Shown in pieces: positions 53,145 through 61,125 of a DNA stretch of 64,000 nucleotides. Numbering within the stretch: the stretch's first letter is position 1; every line of letters starts with the position of its first letter. A program made the translations under genes and the position numbers. This DNA comes from Indioceanicola sp046045995. GTDB lineage: Bacteria; Pseudomonadota; Alphaproteobacteria; Azospirillales; Azospirillaceae. A model generated the notes under the pieces. The model worked only from the letters and a program-made list of their open reading frames with translations. It had not been told where the DNA came from and did not search any database. The stretch is from contig JBJOKR010000002.1 of NCBI GenBank assembly GCA_046045995.1, positions 13,867 to 77,866 of the forward strand, written 5' to 3'.

Positions 53145-54914
53145 ATGAGCCAGACCCCCAGTGACCCCAGGCCCGATGAGCGCCAGCGCGCCAAGCTGTT
53201 GTATTGGCAGGGCCACCCCGTGGCGGAGGTGGCGCGTCTGCTGGCCCTGCCCTATGGCACGGTCGATGCGTGGAAGCGCCGCGACGGCTGGGACGACACC
53301 CCGGTGATCGGCCGGATCGAGGTGAGCGTCGAATGCCGGCTGATGGTGCTGGTGGCCAAGGGCGACAAGACCGAGGCGGACCTGAAGGAGATCGAGCAGC
53401 TGGGGCGGGTGCTGGAGCGCACCGCCCGGGTGGAGCGGTATCAGGTCACCGGCAAGGAATCGGACCTCAACCCCGCCCGGAAGGGCAAGAAGGGGAAGAA
53501 GGAGCCGAAGAACGCGCTGACAGAAGACCAGATCCAGGCGCTGCGCGCGGACTTCCTGGGCAGCCTGTTCGAGTATCAGCGGGTGTGGTGGGAGAACCGG
53601 GATCAGCGGACCCGGAACATCCTGAAGAGCCGCCAGATCGGTGCCACGTGGTATTTCGCCCGTGAGGCATTCGTCAACGCGCTGGAGACCGGCGACAATC
53701 AGATTTTCCTGTCCGCGTCACGCAACCAGGCAGAAATCTTCCGGCAGTACATCGTCAAATGGGTGATGGAGGTTACGGGCGTCGAGCTGAAGGGCACGCC
53801 GCTGATCCTGCCCAACGGCGCGCACATCTACTTTCTGGCCACCAGCAGCAAGACGGCCCAGGGCTATCACGGTCACGTCTACCTGGACGAATATGCCTGG
53901 ATCTCCAAGTTCCGCCAGTTCAAGAAGGTGGCCAGCGGCATGGCCACCCACAAGCGCTGGCGGAAGACCTTCTTCTCAACCCCGTCCGTCATCAATCACG
54001 AGGCCTACGGCTTCTGGTCGGGTGAAGAGTTTAACCGGGGCCGGTCGAAGGAAGACCGGGTCGAGATCGAGGTCAGCCATGCGGCCGTCAGGGACGGGCG
54101 CCTGTGCGAGGACGGGCAGTGGCGCCACCTGGTCACGATCAGGGATGCGGCTGCCCAGGGCTGCGATCTGTTCGACATCGAGGAGCTGGTCCGCGAGTAC
54201 GCCGACGCGGATTTCAAAAACCTGTTCATGGGCGAATGGGTCGACGACAGCCAGTCATTCTTCACGTTCGGGGAGCTCCAGGCGGCCGGTGTCGACGCGC
54301 TGGAAGAGTGGTGGGACGTGAAGCCCTACGAGCAGCGGCCCTATGCCGGGCCGGTCTGGATCGGCTATGACCCCAGCCGGACCCGGGACAGCGCCTGCAT
54401 CACGGTGGTGGCCCCGCCAGCGCCCGGCAGCAACCGGACCCGGTATCGGGTGCTGGAGCGCATCGCCCTGAAGGGCAGCGACTTCAACGCCCAGTCCGAG
54501 GCGATCCGGGCCCTTACGCAGCGCTACAGCGTGCAGCACATGGCGGTGGACTGCACCGGCATCGGCGCAGGTGTGTATGAGATGGTCAAGACTTGGTGGC
54601 CGGCCGTCCGGGCCATCACCTACAGCGTCGAGACCAAGAGCCGAATGGTGCTGAAAGCCAAGCACCTGTTCGCCCGCAAGCTGATCGAGTTCGACGCGGG
54701 CATGACAGACATCATCAGCGCCTTCCTGTCGATCCGGAAGACCATGACGACCAGCGGCCGGCAGCAGACCTTCGCCGCCGGCCGGTCGGAGGAGACGGGT
54801 CACGCCGATGTCGCCTGGGCGATCATGCACGCGCTCGACCGGGTGGAATTCCGAGACCTGGACACCGATACGCCGGCGCCGCAGGGCCGGACCATCCTGG
54901 AGTTTTTCGAATGA
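53145..54914 (+). CDS. P: Terminase large (ATPase) subunit P
   Basis: A 589-residue gpP-like terminase. An N-terminal HTH (WQGHPVAEVARLLALPYGTV) is followed by the ATPase domain with LKSRQIGATWYFAREAFV as the Walker A region and HVYLDEYAWI as Walker B. A nuclease-like C-terminal part has AVDCTGIGAGVYEMV. It packages DNA through the portal. I start at 53145 (MSQTPSDPRPDER). It overlaps Q by four bases. Confidence 0.95.
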   Translation: MSQTPSDPRPDERQRAKLLYWQGHPVAEVARLLALPYGTVDAWKRRDGWDDTPVIGRIEVSVECRLMVLVAKGDKTEADLKEIEQLGRVLERTARVERYQVTGKESDLNPARKGKKGKKEPKNALTEDQIQALRADFLGSLFEYQRVWWENRDQRTRNILKSRQIGATWYFAREAFVNALETGDNQIFLSASRNQAEIFRQYIVKWVMEVTGVELKGTPLILPNGAHIYFLATSSKTAQGYHGHVYLDEYAWISKFRQFKKVASGMATHKRWRKTFFSTPSVINHEAYGFWSGEEFNRGRSKEDRVEIEVSHAAVRDGRLCEDGQWRHLVTIRDAAAQGCDLFDIEELVREYADADFKNLFMGEWVDDSQSFFTFGELQAAGVDALEEWWDVKPYEQRPYAGPVWIGYDPSRTRDSACITVVAPPAPGSNRTRYRVLERIALKGSDFNAQSEAIRALTQRYSVQHMAVDCTGIGAGVYEMVKTWWPAVRAITYSVETKSRMVLKAKHLFARKLIEFDAGMTDIISAFLSIRKTMTTSGRQQTFAAGRSEETGHADVAWAIMHALDRVEFRDLDTDTPAPQGRTILEFFE

Positions 54915-55942
54915 CAGCAGCCGAAACAGCCGAGATCGCGCACGCAGTCCCCAGCGCGCGCACCGCGACCGAGCCCATGGTCTTCGCCTTCGGGGATCCT
55001 GAGCCGGTGCTGGACGGGCGTGGACTGGCCGATTACTACCAGAGCCTTTTCAACGGGTCCTGGTACGAGTGGCCGGTTGCGCCGCAGGGACTGGCCAAGG
55101 CCCTGGTGGCCAACGTCCACCACGAGTCGGCGATCCGCCTGAAGGCCAATATCCTGTCGGGGTGCTTCGTGCCGCACCGTCTGCTGACCCGCGAGCGGTT
55201 CAAGCGCCTGGCGCTGGACTATTTGGTGTTCGGCAATGCTTGGCTGGAGAAGCGCAACAGCTGGCTGGGCAGCCCCCTGGAGCTGCGGCCGACGCAGGCC
55301 AAGCATACCCGCCGCACGGCGGACGGGGAGGCCCTGATGCTGATCGACGGCAACGAACACCGCTTCGCGGCCGGGACCACCCTGCACCTGGCGGAACCTG
55401 ACATCAATCAGGAGGTCTACGGCGTTCCGGCCTACCTGTCGGCACTGCAGAGCGCGCTGTTGAACGAGGCTGCGACCCTGTTCCGGCGCAAGTACTACAA
55501 GAATGGCAGCCACGCGGGGTTCATCCTCTACCTCACCGACGCCGCCCAGACCCAGGAAGACGTCGATGCGCTGCGGGACGCCCTGAAATCCGCGAAGGGC
55601 CCCGGAAACTTCCGGAACCTGTTCATGTATGCTCCCAACGGCAAGGCCGATGGCCTGAAGCTGATCCCGGTCAGCGAGGTGGCGGCGAAGGATGAGTTCC
55701 TCTCGATCAAGACCGTTACCCGCGACGACGTGCTGGCCTCCCACCGGGTGCCGCCGCAGCTGCTGGGCGTCGTGCCCAGCAACACGGGCGGGTTCGGAGA
55801 CATCGAGAAGGCGGCGGGGGTATTCGCTGTCAACGAACTGGCCCCACTGAAGGCGACCTTCAGCCAGATCAACGATTGGGTGGGGGAGGAGGTGGTACGG
55901 TTCACGCCCTACAGCGTGACCCCGCCAGGACCCGTCGCCTGA
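54911..55942 (+). CDS. Q: Portal protein Q
   Basis: A 343-residue P2-type portal (PBSX/gpQ family): DYLVFGNAWLEKRNSWLGSP, then LNEAATLFRRKYYKNGSHAG and ASHRVPPQLLGVVPSNTGGF, all diagnostic. It forms the ring through which DNA enters. It starts at the ATGA overlapping the P stop and ends four bases before the convergent hicB. Confidence 0.95.
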   Translation: MTAAETAEIAHAVPSARTATEPMVFAFGDPEPVLDGRGLADYYQSLFNGSWYEWPVAPQGLAKALVANVHHESAIRLKANILSGCFVPHRLLTRERFKRLALDYLVFGNAWLEKRNSWLGSPLELRPTQAKHTRRTADGEALMLIDGNEHRFAAGTTLHLAEPDINQEVYGVPAYLSALQSALLNEAATLFRRKYYKNGSHAGFILYLTDAAQTQEDVDALRDALKSAKGPGNFRNLFMYAPNGKADGLKLIPVSEVAAKDEFLSIKTVTRDDVLASHRVPPQLLGVVPSNTGGFGDIEKAAGVFAVNELAPLKATFSQINDWVGEEVVRFTPYSVTPPGPVA

Positions 55943-55946
55943 TGCG

Positions 55947-56342
55947 TCATGGACCGGCGATCTCACGCCGGACGGCGACGGCCAGCAGGGCGGAGCGGCT
56001 GGTCTGGCGGCGCTTCACTTCCCGATCGAGGAGGGCCAGAAGCCCCTCCTCCATGCTGATGTTGACGCGGACGGCTTTGCCGGGGAGGTCGGCCCGGACC
56101 AGGATACGGGCGAACTCTTCCACGTCCGGATCCCGCTCGACCTTATCCAGGGGCGTGGGCACGGGCAGGTCGGTCCCATCCTCCACCATGCCGGCGATAT
56201 GGTAGGCCAGGACCTGCTCGGCGGCGGCAGCCAAGATCTCCATCGTCTCCCCATGGCTCACACAGCCCGGCACGTCAGGGAAGCTGGCATAGAAGCCGTC
56301 GGAGGATTTTTCGACGATGGCGGGGAAGTAGCGGGTGGGCAT
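55947..56342 (-). CDS. hicB: HicB-like antitoxin
   Basis: A 131-residue antitoxin. The N-terminal HicB domain (FPAIVEKSSDGFYASFPDVP, then GCVSHGETMEILAAAAEQVL) is followed by a ribbon-helix-helix (AVRVNISMEEGLLALLDREV). It should neutralise HicA and repress their promoter. It follows hicA on the same strand after 39 bases. Confidence 0.88.
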   Translation of the reverse strand: MPTRYFPAIVEKSSDGFYASFPDVPGCVSHGETMEILAAAAEQVLAYHIAGMVEDGTDLPVPTPLDKVERDPDVEEFARILVRADLPGKAVRVNISMEEGLLALLDREVKRRQTSRSALLAVAVRREIAGP

Positions 56343-56381
56343 GGCTGCTCTCCTCTCTTGGCGGCCAGGGGGCGGGTCCGG

Positions 56382-56582
56382 CTATCGCAGCCGGACCCCG
56401 GACTGGGCTTCTATGCTTTTCAGCGTCCCTATGGGCAGGTCGTTCCGGGGGTGGGGAACAGTGACCTTCCCTGGCCTGTCCGGATGGCGGAAGTGGAGGT
56501 GGCTGCCGGTCTGACCGACCTGGTACCACCCGGCGGCCTTCAGAGTCCGGATCACTTCCTTGCTGCCGACCGTCTTGCCCAT
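56382..56582 (-). CDS. hicA: HicA-like mRNA interferase toxin
   Basis: A 66-residue toxin with a double-stranded-RNA-binding-like fold. KEVIRTLKAAGWYQVGQTGS and then HLHFRHPDRPGKVTVPHP contain the conserved catalytic His28 after Gly-Ser. HicA cleaves mRNA; HicB binds it. I start at 56582 (MGKTVGS); a longer frame lies over the promoter. It stabilises the prophage or acts in phage competition, by analogy. Confidence 0.88.
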   Translation of the reverse strand: MGKTVGSKEVIRTLKAAGWYQVGQTGSHLHFRHPDRPGKVTVPHPRNDLPIGTLKSIEAQSGVRLR

Positions 56583-56602
56583 CGTCGCCCCCGCCGCTGA
56601 TG

Positions 56603-56661
56603 TGTGTATGAATACACAAGCTTGCACCCGCGGTCAAGTAGAATTGTGTAGTCGCACACAA
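56603..56661 (-). promoter_or_regulatory. hicA promoter with two palindromic boxes
   Basis: On the minus strand TTGACC (56637-56632) and TATTCA (56614-56609) are 17 bases apart, a good sigma-70 promoter. One palindrome, TGTGTAT GA ATACACA (56603-56618), overlaps the -10. A second, TTGTGT-N6-ACACAA (56644-56661), lies upstream of the -35. Centres are 42 bases apart, four helical turns. These are likely HicB operators. Confidence 0.8.
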
Positions 56662-56666
56662 AGCCG

Positions 56667-56915
56667 TCAGCGTGTTTCCACCAAGTGCAGCAGCAGGCGG
56701 GCCCGGACCAGGTCCCGGTCCGGCACGCGATCCAACAGGCGGTCGATCACCTGGATCGTGAAGCCCTCGGTCGGGTGCTCCCACAGGAACAGCGCCATCT
56801 CCCCCCGGGTGTCGCGCTTGCCCTTGGCGGCCCGGTGGGCCGCCTTGCGCTCTGCGTCATCGGCATGAAGACGGGGGCGTCCGCGGGGCCGTTTTGGTCG
56901 GAGGTCGTCTTTCAC
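56667..56915 (-). CDS. Hypothetical basic phage protein
   Basis: An 82-residue protein, not recognised. The N-terminus KDDLRPKRPRGRPRLHADDA has an AT-hook-like core (PRGRPR), so DNA binding is possible. The rest is helical (ERKAAHRAAKGKRDTRGEMA ... HPTEGFTIQVIDRLLDRVPD). It follows the next unknown gene after one base. Confidence 0.55.
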   Translation of the reverse strand: MKDDLRPKRPRGRPRLHADDAERKAAHRAAKGKRDTRGEMALFLWEHPTEGFTIQVIDRLLDRVPDRDLVRARLLLHLVETR

Positions 56916-56916
56916 T

Positions 56917-57213
56917 TCACCGCTCGCCCGTCCAAAAGTCCGACATAGGTTGAGCGGCCAGCATAGCCATCACCGCGGCCTTGATGAAGCGCTCGGCGCC
57001 TGCCTTGGCGAGGTCCTGCGTAGCGAAGGATACCGGCGGCAGCCCTGCCCCGCCATCCCCCAGGCCAGCGTGCAGCCAGTAGCGACCGGTCCGCTCCCGC
57101 TGGTCGGTGATGGACAAGGTGAAGGGGCCAGCGACAGCGTCGATCCGGACCGTGGAAGGGTGGACATGACCACCCAGCATTTGCCAGTCCGGTGCGCGCC
57201 AGATCAGCGGCAT
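56917..57213 (-). CDS. Hypothetical phage protein
   Basis: A 98-residue protein I do not recognise (MPLIWRAPDWQMLGGHVHPS; RTGRYWLHAGLGDGGAGL; KAGAERFIKAAVMAMLAAQP). It looks like a single alpha/beta domain. It sits in a leftward row with the XRE regulator upstream (11-base gap). Confidence 0.55.
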   Translation of the reverse strand: MPLIWRAPDWQMLGGHVHPSTVRIDAVAGPFTLSITDQRERTGRYWLHAGLGDGGAGLPPVSFATQDLAKAGAERFIKAAVMAMLAAQPMSDFWTGER

Positions 57214-57224
57214 AGGTGCCTCCC

Positions 57225-57650
57225 CTAATCCTGCTGCTGCGCGATGGACTTGGCCAGCTCGTACAGCCGCTGCCGCACCTCATCCGGCAGCACCTGGTAG
57301 ACGCGGACCATGGAGAGCACCTGGCGGCTCAGGAGCGGTTGCTCCTCACCCTGCGGGCTGTCCGGGGCCACGCCGTCGAAGAAGAATCCCACGGGCACAT
57401 CAAGCGACTGGGCAAGCTGGAACAGCCGGCTGGCGCTGATCCGGTTGGCCCCGCGCTCGTACTTCTGGAGCTGCTGGTAGGTCAGGCCCAGGGAGCCGGA
57501 CAGAACGTCCAGCGACAGGCCCAGAAGGGTACGGCGCAATCGAATCCGCGATCCGACGTGCATATCGATGGGGTCGGGACCCTGGCCCCGCTTGGTGATG
57601 GTGATGGTGGCGGGGCGCAGGGGCGCGCGCGTGGACCGTCTCGGCATCAT
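57225..57650 (-). CDS. XRE-family transcriptional regulator
   Basis: A 141-residue regulator. GSRIRLRRTLLGLSLDVLSG, then SLGLTYQQLQKYERGANRIS, then ASRLFQLAQSLDVPVGFFFD, is the helix-turn-helix found in many alphaproteobacterial chromosomal XRE proteins. The C-terminus is a short helix (DEVRQRLYELAKSIAQQQD). I start at 57650, with AGGAATC before the double ATG. It may be a captured host regulator that controls the right-arm genes. Confidence 0.85.
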   Translation of the reverse strand: MMPRRSTRAPLRPATITITKRGQGPDPIDMHVGSRIRLRRTLLGLSLDVLSGSLGLTYQQLQKYERGANRISASRLFQLAQSLDVPVGFFFDGVAPDSPQGEEQPLLSRQVLSMVRVYQVLPDEVRQRLYELAKSIAQQQD

Positions 57651-57696
57651 GATTCCTATGTCACTGAAACCGCGAATGCGGCGGATGGGTGGGTGT

Positions 57697-58134
57697 TCAG
57701 GCGACGGAGTTTCCGTCGCCGGCGCCGCGGGCGTCCAGAGCACTCTGCCAGACCGCATCCATGGCGGTCGGGTCGGCCCGGTCGCTGCAGGCGCGGAGAT
57801 CGGCCCGCAGGGTGGCCACCAGGCCCGGGGCGGACGCAGCAAGCTCCAGATCCCCGATGGCGGCGAGCGCGCGGCGGTAGGCGAAGCCCAGGGCTGCCGG
57901 ATCGCCCCGCCGGGCGGCACGCCGCCGCAGCACGATGCCCACAGCATCCCGAAGCAGCAGGACGTTGGAAAGCGGCCAGCTCGATGCCTGTGTCGGCCGC
58001 CGGGTGGGCCCCAGGGGCAGATCACGATCCAAGCGCCGGCCGATGGCCAGATCCAGGGGGGATGTCTGGTCATTGACCGGCACCAGCGGCAGGGCCGCCC
58101 CGGTGACGATAAGGGGCATGGCATCAGCGCGCAT
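57697..58134 (-). CDS. Hypothetical phage protein
   Basis: A 145-residue protein, not recognised. The middle is helical and Ala/Arg-rich (RRAARRGDPAALGFAYRRAL). It overlaps the upstream 87-residue gene by 11 bases. Confidence 0.5.
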   Translation of the reverse strand: MRADAMPLIVTGAALPLVPVNDQTSPLDLAIGRRLDRDLPLGPTRRPTQASSWPLSNVLLLRDAVGIVLRRRAARRGDPAALGFAYRRALAAIGDLELAASAPGLVATLRADLRACSDRADPTAMDAVWQSALDARGAGDGNSVA

Positions 58135-58387
58135 TGCCGCCCCCGATCATCAGATGTGCCCGGATCTGATCGACGCCAAGGCGCATCGCATCGCCCAGGA
58201 ACCAGATCCCCGGCGCATCGTAGAAGTCCGATGCACCCTGAACCAGGTCGGCCAGGGCGACGATATGGAGCAGCGATTCATGCACCCGGTCCTCGATATC
58301 GACCGGCAGGCCGCAGAACAGCGGTATCGGGTCGGGGGACAGGGTGGCGCCCGGGTCGCCGGCGGGTGTAGGTATGGCATCAGCCAT
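58124..58387 (-). CDS. Hypothetical small phage protein
   Basis: An 87-residue protein, not recognised (GLPVDIEDRVHESLLHIVAL, then ADLVQGASDFYDAPGIWFLG). Mostly helical and acidic. I start at 58387 because AGAGG lies upstream. It is the first gene of the leftward right-arm operon and divergent from the RHH gene, with the inverted-repeat operator between them. Confidence 0.5.
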   Translation of the reverse strand: MADAIPTPAGDPGATLSPDPIPLFCGLPVDIEDRVHESLLHIVALADLVQGASDFYDAPGIWFLGDAMRLGVDQIRAHLMIGGGNAR

Positions 58388-58476
58388 GGTCGAACCTCTT
58401 GTCAGGTCGGTTGTGGTCAGGGCCGGTGTGGGAGGTTGCAGCTCCCCATCGGCCCGCTTGCGTCGTGATAGCATCA

Positions 58477-58511
58477 TGCCTACAATCCCGCGTCAACAAG
58501 ATTTGTAGGCA
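58477..58511. promoter_or_regulatory. Inverted-repeat operator between divergent right-arm genes
   Basis: TGCCTACAA (58477-58485) and TTGTAGGCA (58503-58511) form a perfect 9-bp inverted repeat with a 17-base spacer. The right arm ends 10 bases before the RHH gene's ATG, and the left arm is 90 bases from the opposite gene. A ribbon-helix-helix protein is a natural ligand. Confidence 0.75.
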
Positions 58512-58521
58512 CGGTGATAAC

Positions 58522-58683
58522 ATGGCGCGCACAAACCCCCTAGGCGTCCGCGTAGAGCCTGAAATCAAGGCAGCCTTGGAGAAGGCCGCCAAGGACGATG
58601 ACCGCTCGGTGTCATCGCTGGTCGAGCGCATCCTGAAGCACTGGCTGATGGAAAAGGGCTATCTGCCGGGCGGGGGGCAGTGA
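58522..58683 (+). CDS. Arc/CopG-like ribbon-helix-helix regulator
   Basis: A 53-residue protein. LGVRVEPEIKAALEKAAKDD followed by DRSVSSLVERILKHWLMEKG is a clean ribbon-helix-helix fold. It most likely represses its own promoter and the divergent operon through the adjacent inverted repeat. The WYL-like membrane gene begins 102 bases downstream and may be under its control. Confidence 0.8.
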   Translation: MARTNPLGVRVEPEIKAALEKAAKDDDRSVSSLVERILKHWLMEKGYLPGGGQ

Positions 58684-58785
58684 TGGATGCCATAGCCGAC
58701 CCATAAACACGTTAATATTGCGCAATTTGTTGCGTCGAAATCCACGAACCGACATAGTCCCCCCGTACGCAACCGGGGGAACGGT

Positions 58786-60240
58786 ATGTCGGGGCGCAGG
58801 CCTACCAGCTTCGAAGCGCTGCGCAAGCAGCAGGGTCTGACTGAACAGGACCTCCGCGGGCTTCATGTCACGCTTCGATATGTGGATGGGGCCGGGAAGG
58901 CCACGGAGAGACCGGTCACCCTTCTGGAGTATGAACTGAAGGGGGCGAAGCCGGCCCTGTTCGCCAAGTGCCATATGCGCCGCGCCGGCCGCAGTTTCCT
59001 CGTCGATCGCATTGCAGAGGTGATCGACGACGACGGGGAGACGATCGATATCCGCGTCCTGCTGGCCCTGTTCGGTGTCGACGTGCCGCCCCCCGTACTC
59101 CAGGCACAGCGGACCCGGATTGCCCCGCCCCAGCCCGATCGTCAGGTCGTGCCGCAGGGCAGGAACAAGCCGGACCGTGCAGCTGTGAGGGCGATGCTCA
59201 AGGCGGCTGCCCGCAGACGGACACCATACGTGCCCGGCGCAGATCAGCAGCCAACGCCAACGGCAACGCCGGTCGCGGCTGCAGAGCCGTCCCCCGCCCA
59301 ACCGCCGGAACCCGCCGCGGCCGATCAGCAGTCGGCACCAATCCGACAGGATATGCCCAAGTGGTTTGGGTGGCTGGCGACGACGCTCCTGCTCTCCCTC
59401 ATCGCGGGACTGTTGGACGGGCGGGCGGCAGCCGCGAGCGTGATGTTGATCATCCTGATGATCTTCACGGTGATCGGCCTGGTAAGGCCAGGCCCCGTCG
59501 GCATGCCGTCGCGGGGGCGGGTGGGGTTGGTGGCCATCATCGGCTTCGCCTTGGCCGTGATCGTCGGCCCGGGGCCGAGCGGAGACGCAGCGCAGGATCA
59601 GCAGGAGCCGGTCGCGGCGAGCAGCCTGCCTGAGACACGGCCGGGGCCATCCGCGGCCGATCCGGCCCAGACACCGGCCCAGGCGCCCCAGCGGCAGGTG
59701 TGGCCGCTGAGCCCCGATAAGGTGGCCGCCGGGATCCTCACCCTGATCGAGCCGGCGGTAGGCCAGCCGGACAACCTGGCGACCCTGTACTGCGAGTATG
59801 TCCGCCGGCGCGAAGCGACCCGGTCACGGATCCTGCGCAGCCTCCCCGGATTCGTGCATGAGGCGCTGGTTCCTGGGGACCAGCTCACCTTGACCCACGA
59901 GCTGGCCGTTGTGAACGGCTTCGAGCGCGAGGATATCGCCGGCGGGTTCCGGGTGCAGCCGGGGCAGAGCATCAAGATCCTGGAGAGCCTGCGGGACAGC
60001 CAGGGCCGGCTGCATTACCGGGTCGAGTTTGTCCTCATCGACGGGTATGTGCAGGCCGTTCAGCTCCAGCGGGAGTTCAGCGTGGACGACCTGCGGGCCT
60101 ACCAGGCTGCCATTCGGGCCGGCGAAGAGGCCGCAGTCGCCCAGATCGAGGCGGAGACCGCAGCAGCAGCGGGCCACCCCCTGCCCGAGCTGACCGCCAT
60201 GGCCCGTGAGGCCGGTTGGTCGGCCGCCTGTAGGCGATAG
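58786..60240 (+). CDS. Membrane protein with N-terminal WYL-like domain
   Basis: A 484-residue protein of no named family. Residues 27-92 (HVTLRYVDGAGKATERPVTL ... LFAKCHMRRAGRSFLVDRIA, then EVID) have the strand order and R-x-F-x-x-D-R-I ending of WYL domains, which bind nucleic acid or nucleotide ligands in many phage-defence regulators. A Pro-rich linker follows (103-190). Three hydrophobic segments lie at about 193-211, 215-233 and 246-262. The C-terminal 180 residues (LATLYCEYVRRREATRSRIL ... FRVQPGQSIKILESL) would lie across the membrane. It is flanked by regulators in the variable phage arm, so a moron or defence role is plausible but unproven. Confidence 0.6.
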   Translation: MSGRRPTSFEALRKQQGLTEQDLRGLHVTLRYVDGAGKATERPVTLLEYELKGAKPALFAKCHMRRAGRSFLVDRIAEVIDDDGETIDIRVLLALFGVDVPPPVLQAQRTRIAPPQPDRQVVPQGRNKPDRAAVRAMLKAAARRRTPYVPGADQQPTPTATPVAAAEPSPAQPPEPAAADQQSAPIRQDMPKWFGWLATTLLLSLIAGLLDGRAAAASVMLIILMIFTVIGLVRPGPVGMPSRGRVGLVAIIGFALAVIVGPGPSGDAAQDQQEPVAASSLPETRPGPSAADPAQTPAQAPQRQVWPLSPDKVAAGILTLIEPAVGQPDNLATLYCEYVRRREATRSRILRSLPGFVHEALVPGDQLTLTHELAVVNGFEREDIAGGFRVQPGQSIKILESLRDSQGRLHYRVEFVLIDGYVQAVQLQREFSVDDLRAYQAAIRAGEEAAVAQIEAETAAAAGHPLPELTAMAREAGWSAACRR

Positions 60241-60564
60241 GACCCCACTCTAGACCCTATCGGAGCGCTGCGGCGCGCTCCCACCTGCCCTTCCGTGCAC
60301 CCTGCCCCGGCCACGTCGGACCCAGACCCATGCGCGGAACGCATGTCTGGTTCGCCGCCACCGCCCCCAGCGCATGCCTACCCCCCCGGGGGGCCCCGGC
60401 CCGGCCCACGAAACGGACTTTCCCCCCGCCTCGCCTGCGCAGCATTTGTGGGCCAAATTCTGCACTGCCGAACAGCCTGAAAACCTAGGCACGGCGCAGG
60501 CTGCCGGACAGAAATCGGTCGCTCGAAATCTCTGCAAATCTCCGCGTTGTTCTGCGGTTCCATT
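60241..60564. other. Gap between convergent right-arm genes, with hairpin
   Basis: These 324 bases hold no gene I can support. A hairpin with stems CCAGA plus CATGCG and CGCATG plus TCTGG (60322-60350) lies about 80 bases after the WYL-like gene and may end transcription without a T-run. Confidence 0.45.
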
Positions 60565-60696
60565 TCACCAGCGCGCTGCCAGGGCGGACAGCAATGCGAC
60601 CGCCAACGGCAGGTAGGTTATTGCGTAAAGCAGGGCCCTCCCGCGGGGGCGCAGCACGCCACGTGGCCGCTCCGGGTCCGGCTGGTCATGCGCCAT
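60565..60696 (-). CDS. Small single-span membrane protein
   Basis: A 43-residue protein with a charged N-terminus (MAHDQPDPERPRGVLRPRGR) and one membrane segment (ALLYAITYLPLAVALLSALA). Its start overlaps the end of the upstream gene by 11 bases. Small size, basic start and phage context would fit a superinfection-exclusion or lysis-modulating peptide, but this is a guess. Confidence 0.5.
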   Translation of the reverse strand: MAHDQPDPERPRGVLRPRGRALLYAITYLPLAVALLSALAARW

Positions 60697-61120
60697 CGGC
60701 CTGGCCCTCCCTGAACCTCCGGATGATGGGTGCCAAACGGCCCGGACTGCCCCCTCCCAGCTCCCGCCGCAGCTCCCGGACGGATAGCCGGCCGGCCTCA
60801 TCCAGCCGAGCACAGGCGAGCAGCACGGTCGCCGTGTCGCTGACCGGGGGCCGGCCCCCAGTGTTACGAAACCAGGGGTCCTGACGGTCGGTTTCGTAAC
60901 AGTCGTCAGTACCAACGGTCAGGTCGATGAACGGCGCGAAGGAGCAATCCCGTGTGGCTCCGATCAGCCGCTGCAGCGCCGCACACAGTGCCTCATGCCC
61001 CTCCGGCCGTTCCTCGTTCAGGACGATGGCGAAGGCGGCAAGCTCCGCAAGCGGCCCGCCCAGCAGGCAGGTGTCATCGGGCGCCAGGAGTTGGTGACCG
61101 ACCGCACGGTAGCTGACCAT
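60686..61120 (-). CDS. Hypothetical phage protein
   Basis: A 144-residue protein, not recognised. It has an N-terminal alpha/beta region (MVSYRAVGHQLLAPDDTCLL) and a C-terminal part (RLSVRELRRELGGGSPGRLA, then PIIRRFREG) that could be a winged helix. A GTG nine bases upstream (61129) overlaps the methyltransferase stop (GTGA) and is an alternative start; GGAG favours the ATG. Confidence 0.55.
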   Translation of the reverse strand: MVSYRAVGHQLLAPDDTCLLGGPLAELAAFAIVLNEERPEGHEALCAALQRLIGATRDCSFAPFIDLTVGTDDCYETDRQDPWFRNTGGRPPVSDTATVLLACARLDEAGRLSVRELRRELGGGSPGRLAPIIRRFREGQADGA

Positions 61121-61125
61121 CGCCC

